NCBI GenBank assembly: GCA_963377175.1
Contig: CAUJNA010002890.1
Coordinates: forward strand, 557,510-621,509
DNA: 64,000 bases
Source of the DNA: Effrenium voratum
Taxonomy: Eukaryota; Sar; Dinophyceae; Suessiales; Symbiodiniaceae
Reading direction: 5' to 3'
Each line of letters opens with the position of its first letter. The first letter of the stretch is position 1. Positions 21,865 through 32,800 of the stretch are shown piece after piece. The translations under genes and the position numbers were made by a program. The notes under the pieces are model-generated. The model searched no databases. It saw only the letters and a program-made list of their open reading frames with translations, and had not been told where the DNA came from.

Positions 21865-23758
21865 GACGGTAGCACGTTGTGTGGCGCGCTTAAAAGCCGC
21901 GAGGTGCGGCATTTGGACGTTTGCCTTTGAGTTCTTCCATTTCGAGGGTTCCCAAGGCCTGGACGCGATGAACAAGATCAGCTCCTACTGCCAGAACCCG
22001 GGCACTCGGCGCCGCATTTTCGAGGCGAGGGCGAAGCGACGTGTTCCCCTGGAGTTGTTCTTCGGACTTCGTTTAAAGGAAACCCTGGAAACCTCCTAAA
22101 ACTTGCCCAGTGCTTCCAGTTACCTCCATGTGCGGAACCAGTGAAATTGGGGCCCGGAACCGTGTGAAAAAAGGCCCGGAACCGTGAAAAAGAGGCCCGG
22201 AACCGTGAAAAAGAGGCCCGGAACCGTTAAAGCTGTTAGACAGGAATCTGGTTCCCACTTTTTTGGGAACCAAGCCTGGTTCCAAAAAAACAGTCGCCAA
22301 CGGCCAGTTACTAGCTATACAGGTTACTAGGAGTCGCTGGGTTGGGGGGGTACAAGTTTTCTTTGACACGTGCCTGGGAATATGACGGAGAAACATGACG
22401 ACATGAGTTGCGTACCATGTGTAATCTCGAATTCAAAAGAACCTTTCAACGGTTTGGGGTTTAGGGTTTAGGGTTTAGGCTTTAGGGTTGATGCTTGATT
22501 TCTTTTCGGACGCCACGCAAACAAGGCCCAGGGACCCTCCAACACGAACTCACAGATTGTCCATCCTTTCATCAGGGCACCAAACGCAACCGAACATAAG
22601 CACAAAAGCAGCCAGCACTCATATAGTATGGGCCTTGAGAAGGGCAGCTTTCCTTTTGGGTTCCCCTTAAACCAAGACAAGGGTACCTTTCGCCTCAAGA
22701 GAACGAGGCACACTCCCATATTGTCGAATTGTTGAAGCTCAGCTCTGGCCAATTCTTTCCGTAAACAGGCTACAACGGTAGTAAGGGGACCAACCCCAGC
22801 CCTAGTTAGAACCACAGTTATAGCCTGCTTTACTGACGTTGATTGAACATCCAAGCGGAAATATGAAGCATATTGAACTTATTGGTTTCTGGGCGCATTT
22901 TGGTGTTGGGCCAAGAGGGGAGGTGGCAGAAACACAATTTCCCAAAACAACCCGATAAACAAGATGTTCTGAGAGGTGTGCGCAAACCAAAAAAACAAAA
23001 CTGCCCGAAACTGCCTGGGAACGCCCCCGTTTGAGCGATCCCGCGTTCGGGGCCGCCAATGAAGGGGCTGAGAAACTCCCTGTAATAGGTGTCCTTTTTG
23101 GATTGTTTTGGAAGAAGAACAGATGGCCCTGGTTTACCCGGCGGTTCAGTCATCTACCAGGGCCATTTAACGGTAGACCCAGAGACCCATGCAGAAATAC
23201 CTCAGGCGTCTGGCTCCTCACCAACGACACCTATGCTCCCCGTGGCATGTTTAAAGCTCAGCGGCCTTGTCGTAGGCCTTCTATGCCAACTTCGACCAGG
23301 TGGATGAGGCGCCGCCGATCGGGTTCTGTCGGCCGCTCGCTGCGAGGAGGTCAGGGCAAGGTTTGCTTGGGCGCCGAGTGTTTTTTGTTGAGGGTATACC
23401 CCAAATCGGGGTGGTTTTGAAGGGAAGCCAAGGGAAAACCAGAGTCTTTTTTGGGGGGGTCCTAGTTCAAGACAAACCCGTGTGAGCACCAACTGGCCAT
23501 TTGAGTTGGTGGTTCTATTTGGTTTATGGGGAGTACTGCAAGGGCCCGCATGAAGACCTTTACAAAGAGTTGGTAGAACCAAGGGTAAGCGGGTTTTGGG
23601 CGATCGTCTGAAATATGTTGTGGCATCCAGCTCGCGGTCTCCGCGATTGCGCTGAGACCGCAAGTCATATCGACCAGGAGATGGGCTCCACTCAGCCACT
23701 CTCAACAATTGAGGACCCCTCAAAATTTGAGGACCCCTCAGAATTTGAGGATCCCTGA
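21865..23758 (+). CDS. Five-exon 3' end of a gene, unknown product
   Basis: Exons 21865-22053, 23036-23081, 23276-23349, 23506-23584 and 23657-23758 join in phase throughout. Readable pieces are SQGLDAMNKISSYCQNPGTR and RRIFEARAKRRVPL; DPAFGAANEGAEKLP; AFYANFDQVDEAPPIGFCRP; WWFYLVYGEYCKGPHEDLYK then ELVEPR before a canonical GTAAGC donor; and TASHIDQEMGSTQPLSTIED followed by a threefold ED-PS-F-like acidic end, with TGA at 23756-23758. Donors are all GT (GTTGTT, GTAATA, GTCAGG, GTAAGC). The first intron (about 980 bp) holds repeat L and a telomere-like array; the second holds a family F element. Together about 160 residues. The Trp/Tyr-rich fourth exon suggests a folded domain, but I do not recognise it. 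Confidence 0.6.
22097..22343 (+). repeat. Repeat L, copy 1, with 21-bp tandem units
   Basis: Starts CCAGTGCTTCCAGTTACC and ends TACTAGGAGTCGCTGGG. Inside are about four 21-bp units GGCCCGGAACCGTGAAAAAGA (22152-22230), then a hairpin GGTTCCC...GGGAACC. A second copy at 51206-51534 is almost identical outside the tandem part. Confidence 0.85.
22451..22490 (+). repeat. Interstitial telomere-type repeat (TTTAGGG)n
   Basis: Four to five units of TTTAGGG, one with a C substitution (TTTAGGC). TTTAGGG is the telomere repeat reported for dinoflagellates and plants. Confidence 0.8.
23085..23235. mobile_element. Family F element
   Basis: Ends ATAGGTGTCC and GACACCTATG. Flanks CTCCCTGTA and CTCCCCGTG look like a diverged 9-bp target duplication. 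It lies in the intron between 23081 and 23276; the donor GTAATA uses the flank/element junction. Confidence 0.6.
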
Positions 23759-24407
23759 AAACGTTTACGTTAAGCGACTTTGCGGTATGTCCACGCGTTA
23801 CAGGCACTCTTGCTATTGGTGAAACGCAGGGGCTCCAATTGATGACCTGCAAGCAGACAACAGTAATGCTTTGTTGTTGATGCTGCTGGTATTTCAGAGT
23901 TCGCCGCAAACAAGTGTCAATCCTGACACACTTAATTCTAGGCAAGTGTTTGTATTTTCCTAGGCTTGTTTGCTGTCCTCTTGCTTCTTCCCCCCCACCA
24001 CCCGCCGTGTCTTTTCCCTCATACTACACATGTGCTTAGCCAAGGGACTGTTTGCATAGGGTGATGGAGTAGAGCGTTCTTGCTTTTAGGCGTCCACTTT
24101 CTGTGCATAGCCATGGGGACGGGAGTCAACCAGTTGCCACTGCACAGTATCACCTGCGTAAGCCATGATCGCTGTTGTGGGAACGGTTTGCTTTCCCAAC
24201 GACTTCACATGCCAGACCAAAGTTGCGCTTCTTGAAGGTCAGAGCGACTTCGACCCTTTCCCCCTAGAATCCTTCAAGAAGAGAGACCTACACGGGTGTT
24301 AATTCGATGCGCGTCTGACCCGATAGTGCCTTTTGAGAACAAGACGCATAAACTTGTGTCCGACCCAGTGCTGCTCGCATTTGCCACTCTACTATATAGT
24401 AGGTAAC

Positions 24408-24485
24408 CAGGAGAAACCATGCTTGGTAAAACCTAGAGGTAAGGATCCCGAAGGAATTGCTATTGTGGCTTGCCTGGAAGCGTTG
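24408..24485 (+). repeat. Dispersed repeat R
   Basis: GAGAAACCATGCTTGGTAAA...GAATTGCTATTGTGGCTTGC matches stretches at 37764-37840 and 46987-47065, so the protein-like frame over it is not trusted. Confidence 0.55.
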
Positions 24486-24725
24486 GACAAAACTGATGCA
24501 ATTCTTCAGCAAGACAGGGCCTAGGTATCACAAGTGGGAACCTCCTGAACCTGGTACACTCTCGCTTTTTGTTATGTCCAGCATGTGTTGCAAGGCTGCG
24601 CTGGAATTGCTGAGCAGGGGGCCCTAGACGCTGGCGCTTTTCTTTTTTGGGATATGGTACAAGTTGATAATTGAGGGAGGTACACACAAACACACTCTTG
24701 CTAAAATCCTCTAGTTCCCACGCAG

Positions 24726-24855
24726 GATCCAGCAGTTGTCCAGAGGGTCCATTTGGCATTCTTGGGACGTCGGGCTCGGAGATGTGTATCTCGAGATCGC
24801 CCCTCAGTGCTTTCAACTTCAGTCGTGGCCTTTAAAGGAGACCAAAGAAGGCCAC
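24726..24855 (+). CDS. 43-codon exon with canonical donor, unknown product
   Basis: Acceptor CCCACGCAG, donor GTAAGT. After 1 base the frame reads IQQLSRGSIWHSWDVGLGDV, then YLEIAPQCFQLQSWPLKETK and ends KEGH in phase 0. Trp-rich and well balanced. Family E follows at 24890. No domain recognised. Confidence 0.5.
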
Positions 24856-24889
24856 GTAAGTCTAGGGGTACCTCCCATGTCCATTCTTA

Positions 24890-24980
24890 GGGATCCGAAT
24901 CTTTCTAAAAAACCTCCAGAAACCCGGGGAAAACGAAAAGAAGGATGGTTGAAAAGAATGGACAAGGAATCAACCCCTAG
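24890..24980 (+). mobile_element. Family E element
   Basis: Starts CTTAGGGATCCGAATC and ends GAATGGACAAGGAATCAACC followed by CCTAG. Reverse copies at 36184 and 55432. Confidence 0.65.
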
Positions 24981-25529
24981 AACTTAAATCTTAAACCATT
25001 CAATCGCAGGGTGGGGGGGGTCCTGGCATTGGTTGAATTGCTTCCTTTCATTTTCTCCAAGAGTTATTGAAGTAAGCGGCCTCTTCAAGACTGTCTTCCA
25101 AAATCCATGTTCCAATGAGTTGCCTCATCAATTTGGTGGCCTAAACAGTTTTTGAACTTGTTCTGGCCAGTCAACTCAGGTGCGTCCTTTTAGGTGACGC
25201 CCCGGTTGTTTTCCCTTTGGTTACCATCCACAATTCGGGATCCTTAAGAAACACCTACCCAGTGCAGTGCTTCCAGTTGCCAGCACAACCCGTAACCAGG
25301 GCAAGCCGTCACAACAAACGAGGTAAGACACCTGAAGCGTTACCCACTATTACTGGGGAAACACTTAGAAGCTGTGGGGGCCATAGAAAGTGGTTGGACA
25401 GTTCTCTCGTGTGTCCCTTGACAACGTATCAAGTCCTAAAAAGAAGCCCTACCCACCAACAAAAACGCTTTATCACCGCCAAACCGATCTGAGACCCACC
25501 GACCCCGCCGTTTACCAAACAAAACGCAG

Positions 25530-25627
25530 AGCCCGCTCTCCGAGGGGCGCGGAAGGTCTACGCGGAGAAGCTGGGCTTCAAGAGCGGGGAGTTACGCGGT
25601 TGTTCTTCGGCGTCGCTGTGGGCCTGG
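25530..25627 (+). CDS. 32-codon exon, unknown product
   Basis: Acceptor AAAACGCAG, donor GTGAGG. After 2 bases the frame reads PALRGARKVYAEKLGFKSGE then LRGCSSASLWAW, ending in phase 0. High third-position GC. Its end phase fits the next exon at 27379, so both may belong to one gene. Confidence 0.5.
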
Positions 25628-25754
25628 GTGAGGGGTGGGTTTGGTGGCAAGCCCATGCATTCGGTTCCCTAGGGCTTTCAAGCCTTGTTTTTTATGGGGG
25701 TCTTTTGGGGGAAGTACCGTAGAAAAACCCGCTAAAGTGCATTAGGTCGTTAGG

Positions 25755-25790
25755 CCTTTTTTTTTTTTTTGGGGGGGGGGGGGGGGTAGT
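25755..25790 (+). repeat. Poly-T then poly-G run
   Basis: Homopolymer runs of about 17 T and 16 G. Confidence 0.8.
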
Positions 25791-25864
25791 GGGGTTTCCG
25801 TGTTTAACTTGCTAAAGTTGCTTAGGGCTTTAGGCTTTTTTTTGGGGTTTGGTGGGGGGGCTTT

Positions 25865-25957
25865 ACCTAGAGTCTCCATGACCCTTTGAAAATGGGGGTC
25901 ATTACCCAAAATTATGGGGTCATGACCACTTTTTCTAGGGGTCATGGAGAGTCCAGG
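25865..25957. mobile_element. Family D' foldback element
   Basis: Ends ACCTAGAGTCTCC and GGAGAGTCCAGGT; arms fold on a centre near ATTATGGGGTCATGACC. Confidence 0.7.
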
Positions 25958-26332
25958 TAGTTTTGTTTAGGGGGTTTAGCGGGGGTTTCCGTATTTAACC
26001 CGCTAAGGTTAAACTCAATTTGAGCAGGGGATCTGAGGACACGCCATCACAGAAGAACCAGAGGTGTCTCCCAGTGTTCCACCGTTTTCTTGCGGAAACG
26101 CATAGTTTTGCCCGATGCTCATGTCCCAAGCACCGTGTGGGTTTGTGTCAAAATAGAGGACCCCCCAAAAAAAAGAAACAGAAGAAGCAAACCAACAATA
26201 AAAGTAATAAAACTAATAGAAGTTGTCAAAATAGAGGCCCCCCCCAAAGAAAAAGAGAAGTGGGTTTCCTTTCGGCTTCATCTATGCGAACCCCAAAAAG
26301 GGCACATCTCTAGGTCCCCGGACTTTTGGTAG

Positions 26333-26440
26333 GAGCTTTGCGGACCTTGAGATGGCTCCACTGGCGCTGGGGAACGAGGCTGCGAGTACCGGGGGGGGGG
26401 GGAGCGGCGGGGCGTTTGATGCGCAGTTTCTTTCACTGGG
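26333..26440 (+). CDS. Candidate exon with glycine-rich run
   Basis: After TTTTGGTAG the frame reads SFADLEMAPLALGNEAAS then a Gly run and GGAFDAQFLSLGQF. The G homopolymer makes length and frame uncertain. No donor could be chosen confidently. Confidence 0.35.
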
Positions 26441-26555
26441 GCAGTTCTGTATTCCACTTTGGGCGTGTATGATATTGTTTGAGGGTTGTTTTTGTCGGGT
26501 GGTTCAAAGGGAGTTCAAAGAGAGCCCGGCTTATCCGGCGTTTTCGCCAAAACGA

Positions 26556-26662
26556 AGGGTTCCCAGCCGTCCCCTTAGACTTTTCGTTACTTTAGTTTAG
26601 TGGGGGGTTCCACACACCCACTAATTCAAAGTTAGGCTGAAAAGCAGGGGATCTGACGACAG
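26556..26662 (+). mobile_element. Family H element
   Basis: Starts GGGTTCCCAGCCGTCC and ends AGCAGGGGATCTGACGACAG, the family pattern; the final AG would be acceptor-competent. Confidence 0.6.
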
Positions 26663-26872
26663 AGGCATACTTTGCATGCCTCCGGCCCCCTTGGGGTAAC
26701 ATTTAAACAAATGGAAGCCAAGTCGAAAGTAGATTGTCTTCAAACTGCATTTCCCATACGGAGGTGTCAAGCTCAACACAGGGGTATCGGTCTTGTTGAC
26801 ATGCAGAGTGGCTTCTCCCGCATACGTTGCCTGAACGTCTTTTGGACCTTGACTCATTTTTTCAGGTGACCC

Positions 26873-26990
26873 TTACCTTTGGTGCATTTTGCTTGGATGT
26901 TAGAACTTTAACTTTTTGCCAACTAATAGTTTTCCATTTAACCACTAAAAGTTAGCCACTTCTAGCCGGGGAGCAGATTTCGCAACCGAG
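26873..26990 (+). mobile_element. Family H (subtype with GCAACCGAG end)
   Basis: Starts GGTGCATTTTGCTTGGA, contains CACTAAAAGTTAGCCACTTC and ends TTTCGCAACCGAG. Same layout as 45637, 49868 and 62262. Confidence 0.6.
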
Positions 26991-27111
26991 TTACTTGGTG
27001 CTTTGGATGGGTGATTGGGGGTTACACCACCCGCGGTTTTTGTGGAAAACATTCGATGGGAGAACTTCGAAGCCGCCGATCAATCGCCCAGAAAGGGGAA
27101 GCTGAGATGTG

Positions 27112-27206
27112 GCTGGGGCTCAAAATTAAAGCGCATGTTTTAGTCTTTGGTTCCATTTACCTTTAAGGTGCCATTTTGGGTAGCATGTTTTTGAGCCACA
27201 GTTCTG
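27112..27206. mobile_element. Family J element
   Basis: Ends TGTGGCTGGGGCTCAAAA and TTTTTGAGCCACAG; internal TTTTAGTCTTTGGTTCCATT. Confidence 0.7.
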
Positions 27207-27378
27207 TGGCGAAATGAATGTTTGTTTCCCCTGGTTTTGAAGGGAATCGATTTCACTGCTGGACATGTGTTCCAATCTTTTCCCATGTTCTTTTGGTTCT
27301 GGTCAACCCCATGTGCCTCATATTTTTTCCATCTTTCCCATGTGGTCTGTGGTGGTGAACCCCATGTGCAAACGTCAG

Positions 27379-27444
27379 GCAGCTGCCCGGAAGTTCATGG
27401 ACCAGTGCCCGGGGGCCCGAGTCACACGCGGAGAGCTTCGAGCC
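27379..27444 (+). CDS. 22-codon exon with canonical donor, unknown product
   Basis: Acceptor AACGTCAG, donor GTGAGT, exactly 66 bases in phase 0 on both sides. Reads AAARKFMDQCPGARVTRGEL then RA. High third-position GC. Continues in phase from the exon ending at 25627. Confidence 0.5.
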
Positions 27445-27859
27445 GTGAGTGAGACTTGGGATCTTCGTTGCCTAGGCCGAGGTTTTTCCCCCTCGCATAA
27501 GTTTGCTGTTGTTTCCTTCTTCTTCTTTTTTTTGGGGGGGGATGTCGAACTTACGAGTTTTCAGTATCTTGCCTTTCTTTTCCTTCTATTTGTTTCTTGG
27601 GGGTCAAACTTACGAGCTTTCAGTGAGCGTTGCAATAAGACCAGTTGCATAGTTGTGTTTGCGCCGACTGGAAGCGTTTGGGGCGTCGTTTTGGGCCCCA
27701 AAATCGGCTTGGCTTTCAGGGTTCCGGAGATTCGGTTCGGATACTGAGCCTTCAGCGGCTCCACACCTCCCCAGAAAGGGATGGTTGACCCATGTGTCAG
27801 GTGCCTAATAGAGGAAACCAGCTCTGTTTTTTTTGGGGGCACTTCCAGGCATAGGTTTG

Positions 27860-27950
27860 AGAGGTGGCGTGAATTAGAAGAGCGCTTGTGTACTTTGAGA
27901 TGTTCATTGGAAGTGTTTGGCTACCTGTGGAATATATCCCCCAACAAGGT
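27860..27950 (+). CDS. Candidate exon, unknown product
   Basis: After GCACTTCCAG the frame reads HRFERWRELEERLCTLRC then SLEVFGYLWN before AACAAG/GTTATC. Acid/base pattern suggests a helix. Its start phase does not fit 27444, so any link is unproven. Confidence 0.3.
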
Positions 27951-28805
27951 TATCTCTGTTGCCATAATGAAGGGTCATGACCCCTCCAATGACCCCTCCA
28001 ATGACCCCTCCAAGGCACACCCCCGAACCCTCCAATGGAAAACCCCGACCCCTCATGGGCCCTTGAAAAGTTTTGAGGGCCCAAGAACAATCGAGACCCT
28101 CAGGGTGGGAACTTATTTACGAAGGTCATAGCTAGGTTACTACTGTAGCTAACTTGGCGAAGCGAGTTCCAAGGAAATGCAAAAGCAAAGCAACCTGAAA
28201 GGGTTTCTGAGTTTGAGGAACAAATGGATCTCCCTCATGTATTCCATGGTCAGCCTCATGGATAGGATAGGTCTTATCCTCTTTGAACGTTCCAGACTCA
28301 AACTCACCTTTCTGCTTAAGGAATGGCCTTGGGACCCCATCTGGATCATGGCAACCCTCAAGCAGTGGTGTTGCAATATGAAGCCAATCATTGTTTTAAT
28401 GAGAACACAGTAGGTTCTTTCCCAAAACCCTTCGTTATTTCCTGAGAACCAACAATTTCCCAGGCACCTGTATGAACCGCTAACCATTGTTTCAATGGTG
28501 GCTGCCGACTAAATCGGGAGCAAGTCTTCACCGGTCGATTCGAGGCTGGCAGGATGCGCAGCCGGCTGTGAGCAAGGCCGGGTGATTGGCGATTTGTCTC
28601 CAGGCGCGGTCTTTAACAGGACTCTTGGATCAGTTCCTTTTTTTTTCTGCCTTTGACCAATAAACAAGTGGTAGGGGACCCCTTTTTGTTCTGCCTTTGA
28701 ATTATATAAAAGTGGTAGTAGGAATCAGTCCAGTTTGGGAATCCAGCTTCAAAGCTGGGGTGGATGGGCCCAAATAAGTTCTGGTTGGTGGTTTGCAGCT
28801 TTCAG

Positions 28806-28904
28806 GGAAGGGAGGGTTCCGCCTGGTTAGCTACATGGCTGGCCTGTCACGTTTCCGGAAATTCAACCCAAAGCCGCGTGACGGCAAGCGGGTCTTGGGG
28901 CCAG
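28806..28904 (+). CDS. 32-codon exon, unknown product
   Basis: Acceptor GCAGCTTTCAG, donor GTTCCT. The frame reads KGGFRLVSYMAGLSRFRKF then NPKPRDGKRVLGP, basic and protein-like. A second frame over the same bases is also open. The acceptor stretch TTGCAGCTTTCAGGG recurs near 40315. Confidence 0.4.
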
Positions 28905-29325
28905 GTTCCTCGCTTGCTGGGTTCCAGAAATGGGATTTTGTGGGGAAATGTGTTGTGTTTTTTCGTCTCCCTGGTCTACAATGCGGGCACTTGTCGAAAA
29001 TTGGCGCTTGCAAACGCAAGTCTGGGTGTAGTATACTCCATGCATGTGAAGGGGGTTGGGCCCAGTTTCTTTTTTGATGCTATACTCTAAGGGTCCTGAT
29101 AGAGTCACCAACTCGGGGTGTGGTACGAACGGGTTCCGGAGATCTGCGTACCACGCCTGATCGGACACTTGGATGGTTAGACACCTGGATAAAACGCAGT
29201 AATAGTAAGATCAACTCCACGGAACGGGAGCGTTTTTGACCGGGTTATAACCGAACAGTTACCAACAACTGACTAACTTGGCGAATCGAACAGCCAAGCA
29301 GGGTAGATTCCAAGAGTTTACCCAG

Positions 29326-29401
29326 GCAGACATCGCCACGAGCGCGCGAGGTGATCAAGAAAATGACGGAGTGGAGCCAGAAAGGCGAGGGACGATTGAA
29401 C
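29326..29401 (+). CDS. Candidate exon, two open frames
   Basis: After TTACCCAG one frame reads QTSPRAREVIKKMTEWSQK and GEGRLN before GTTTGA. Another reads ADIATSARGDQENDGVEPER and stays open to 29450. Coding is likely; the frame is not settled. Confidence 0.35.
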
Positions 29402-29809
29402 GTTTGACACAGTTTGAAACGCGGAGCTGTCCTGAGGTACTAAAGGGAAATTAAGGGGAGCGCCACTATTGTGGAGGGGTTCCCGAACAAAAGACAGACC
29501 TGTGCCATGGTTTTAACAGACCCTTTACATGGGGTTGCTAGGATAGTCATGCACCTGGTTGTAGGGATGCTCAACAACCACCTCAGTGTAATGAGCAAAG
29601 GCCATGTAAAGCGTTTTGACCGTGGCGCAACTGGCTGTGGTTTTAATGGGATTCATGATTTAGCTGGGGATTCATGTCCACCCACACCTTTTCAGAGGGT
29701 TCCCGAGTGAAATTCATAGCCGCTCATAGCCATATTATCGGCCATGGTTAGCACACTCTTTTCTTTGGGTTGCTAGGCACAGTCAGGGACCCCTTCGTAG
29801 GGGTTTTAG

Positions 29810-32800
29810 AGAACCAATGAGTGTTGTGAGCAGGTATTAGAGCAGGAAAGCAAAGAAGGCAACACCATCGTTTGCACTGATGAAGGAGATGATGTTGTGG
29901 TACCCTTCCTCCCACTAACATGCCAGCTGACAGAAAAGTACGTCAACGCACTAGTTGGTCGAAGGCAACATAGTCAATGGGTTGGACGCACAGATAGAGC
30001 CACATTTCAGCGGCTCGCCCAAAACAGTTGCTTATTGGCAGGTTGAGTAGGTAGGTCAGCTGCTACTTGGGGTCTCCTCCTATCTTTTTGTGATTTCCCC
30101 AACAGCTGAAAGCGTTTTGGGGGTCGATAGGCCCAGATAGACTCTAGGGTGGTTTGGGTTGCAGCCTTGAGGAAGGGTTCCGGTGCTGTTGGGGATACCC
30201 ACCTGGACCTGGGCCCATTGAAGCTGATAGAATCTGAACAAAGAATCTGAATCTGAACATGGCTATGAATTTGTAGAGTCGGAACCACCTCAAAAGTGGT
30301 TGCTGGACATGAGCCCCCACCGAATTTTGATGTCCACCAACAAATCCCCCAGAAGTTGTGGCGGACATGAACTCCCACCTAAATGATGTCTACCAAAGGG
30401 TCCCCCAGTGAAATTCGTGGCCATATGATGTTTCGCCCAGATTTAGATGATAGCCTCGTTTGTAGCACCGGGTTTCGACCTGCGATCCGTAGGCGCTGGG
30501 CGCAAGCAAGTCAGCCACGTGGACGAGGTGAGGCATGCAGTTTCAACCGCAGCCCTTTTCTTGGTGCTTAGAAGCGAATGCGGGTTTTTCCTGGAAGCGA
30601 ATGAGGGAAGTCCGTGTGTTTTTTCCTTCAAGGGAATTTAAGGGGATCCCTACTGTGGCATTCGAATGAGGGACTCCCTTATTGTTTTTTCCTTTAAGGG
30701 GATCCCTGCGGTTGGCTCTTAGAAGCGAATGAGGGTGTTTCCTTTAAGGGGATCCCTACTGTGAATGCTTGCAAAATGCATTTCGCACAGCCGTTCAGAA
30801 ACCCTGGAATATTTCGATTCCCGTGTACATACCAACCAACAATGGTTTCAAAGTGCAGAATTTCGTCCATCCACAGTAGGTTCATTCCCAAAACCCTTGG
30901 TGTTTTCCTGAGAACCGACAATTGTCCAGGAACTATGAACCACTGCACTCTGTTAACCGATGCAACCTGGCCAAGAACTGGGTCCATGAAAGTGAACATA
31001 AGGCGTTCCGGTTGTTTTCTTTGCATCATGGACCCCTGGGCCAGCAGGGCCCCTTAAAAGATACATTTTGCCCATTTGAAACATGGCTTTTTCCACCAAC
31101 ACAAAGGGAAACCACCATGTACAAGGCAATGTTTAGGTGTATAATGTAAGGATTCCTGGGCTATCCCTTGTTAATCCCGTGACAAGGCCCTACTACGGGT
31201 TTATCAACTTGGCTTATCCAGGGATAGCCCCCTCTAGGGCTCCATGATGCAAAGCACCCATTTAGCTCAGGTAGCCTTTGAGGATTTCACGTTGTACTGT
31301 GCAGTTTGATTCGGTTGTAACCCAGGTCTATCTTGGCCAAACATCCAAGTAGGCTAGACGAAATATGAAACCGCACCAGAACATGTGCTGTGTACCCCCT
31401 GTTTGTGGGCCAAGAAATGACGGCAGTTTTCATAAAGTTGCAGTCATGTTAATAATGGGCGCTTCTCACAAGTACGGGGTTCCTTTTGATTTTAGTTTTC
31501 TGGAGATCAACCACCTGCAGGGGTCCGTAAGTTTGAGAATCACCCAAATCATACCAAGACTTAGTTCTATTTTTTACGCATGTCCATATATATATATATA
31601 TATACGAATACCAGCATTTGGCCAACTCAGAGGGCAAGCTTTGCGAACCAATTTCTACTTGGAGCGTGGGGGAGGAGTAACTGGCGGATTGCAGCTAACG
31701 TCCAGAAAGCTTGCGGCTAGGGGCTGAAAGTCTCTCTGACAAATTGGAACAAGCGTGTCGAAGTGTCCCTTGCCTCGTCCTCATGTTAAACATCACCTTT
31801 TCGGCCAATGTGCGGACCGTCCTTTTGTTTACTCGGGATAGGTTCACAAGTGTCACTTGGATTTATGCTCATCAACCATTTTCGAGGGTATTCGCCATTC
31901 AAGTCACAGGCACACAATGAACTGGGCGCCAAAATGCCCATATCCTTCCACAACAATCCCCAAAAGCAAACCACAGGGAGATGATGAGCACCCATAGTTT
32001 GACTTTCTCTGAAAGGAATCCATAAGGAGCTGGATTTGGTGGAGTACCTTTGGGTTCCTATACATGAGATGATTGCTTTTGGGACCACCCTTGTATTCTC
32101 TATATTCTCTAAGATGATGATTACCAAGTAGCTGGATGTATTCCTCGGAAAGGAATCCACAGAGAGCTGGATTTGTTCTGTTTGTTTTTCGTTTAAACAC
32201 CTTTTTTTTAAAACAAGGAAAAACAAGCTTTCAGCTGCCCGGATGTTTCTCGCCGCGCTTCCGATAGCTTCAAGAACTCGCTGGCTGGAGGCCTTCTGGC
32301 GCGCCCTGGTCACACGAGAGGCCGACACGTGGAAGCCGGGCACCTGGAAGCTCGTCTCAGGTTGGGGCAGTGGCTGTGGGGATGGGAGGGAGTTATTAAG
32401 CCCTTAAAGCCTTCTGGGTCCCCCAGTAGTGCCCTTTTACCGTTTCATTTTTTGGGGAGGGTTCCTCTACCAAAATAGACCACAGATAACAGGGTACCCT
32501 TATTCCAACTTGTCTACTGGAGGACCTAGCCTGAGTTGGCTCTGAAAGTGGAGATGGGAGTCTTTTTTTGTTCATGGCTGGGTGGCGGATCCGGTGTTTC
32601 TTTCCTAAGGCCGGTTTTTCTAGGGCTGGGCCCCTGGTTGGGTGGTTGGGTGGGTGGTTGGTTGGTTGGTTGGTTGGTTGGTTGGTTGGTTGGTTGGTTG
32701 GTTGGTTGGTTGGTTGGTTGGTTGGTTGGTTGGTTGGTTAGTTGGCTGGCCGCATCCCCGGCATCACCAGCCTCACTTGGATGTGGTTGGGTGGCAGTTG

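Noticed and set aside
24166..24303. Open 45-codon plus frame and an overlapping minus frame
   Set aside because: Both strands look equally coding and neither has a matching neighbour, so no call was made.
24430..24524. Protein-like terminal frame ending CLEALDKTDAILQQDRA
   Set aside because: Its first half is a copy of dispersed repeat R (also at 37764 and 46987).
30455..30540. tRNA-like sequence on the minus strand (GGTCGAAACCC box)
   Set aside because: A B-box-like motif is present but no acceptor stem or anticodon arm can be formed.
31722..31800. Plus frame [17 protein letters not shown] after an AG
   Set aside because: It lies in the intron 30042-32234 of the eight-exon model and its phase does not fit; it might be an alternative exon but is unsupported.
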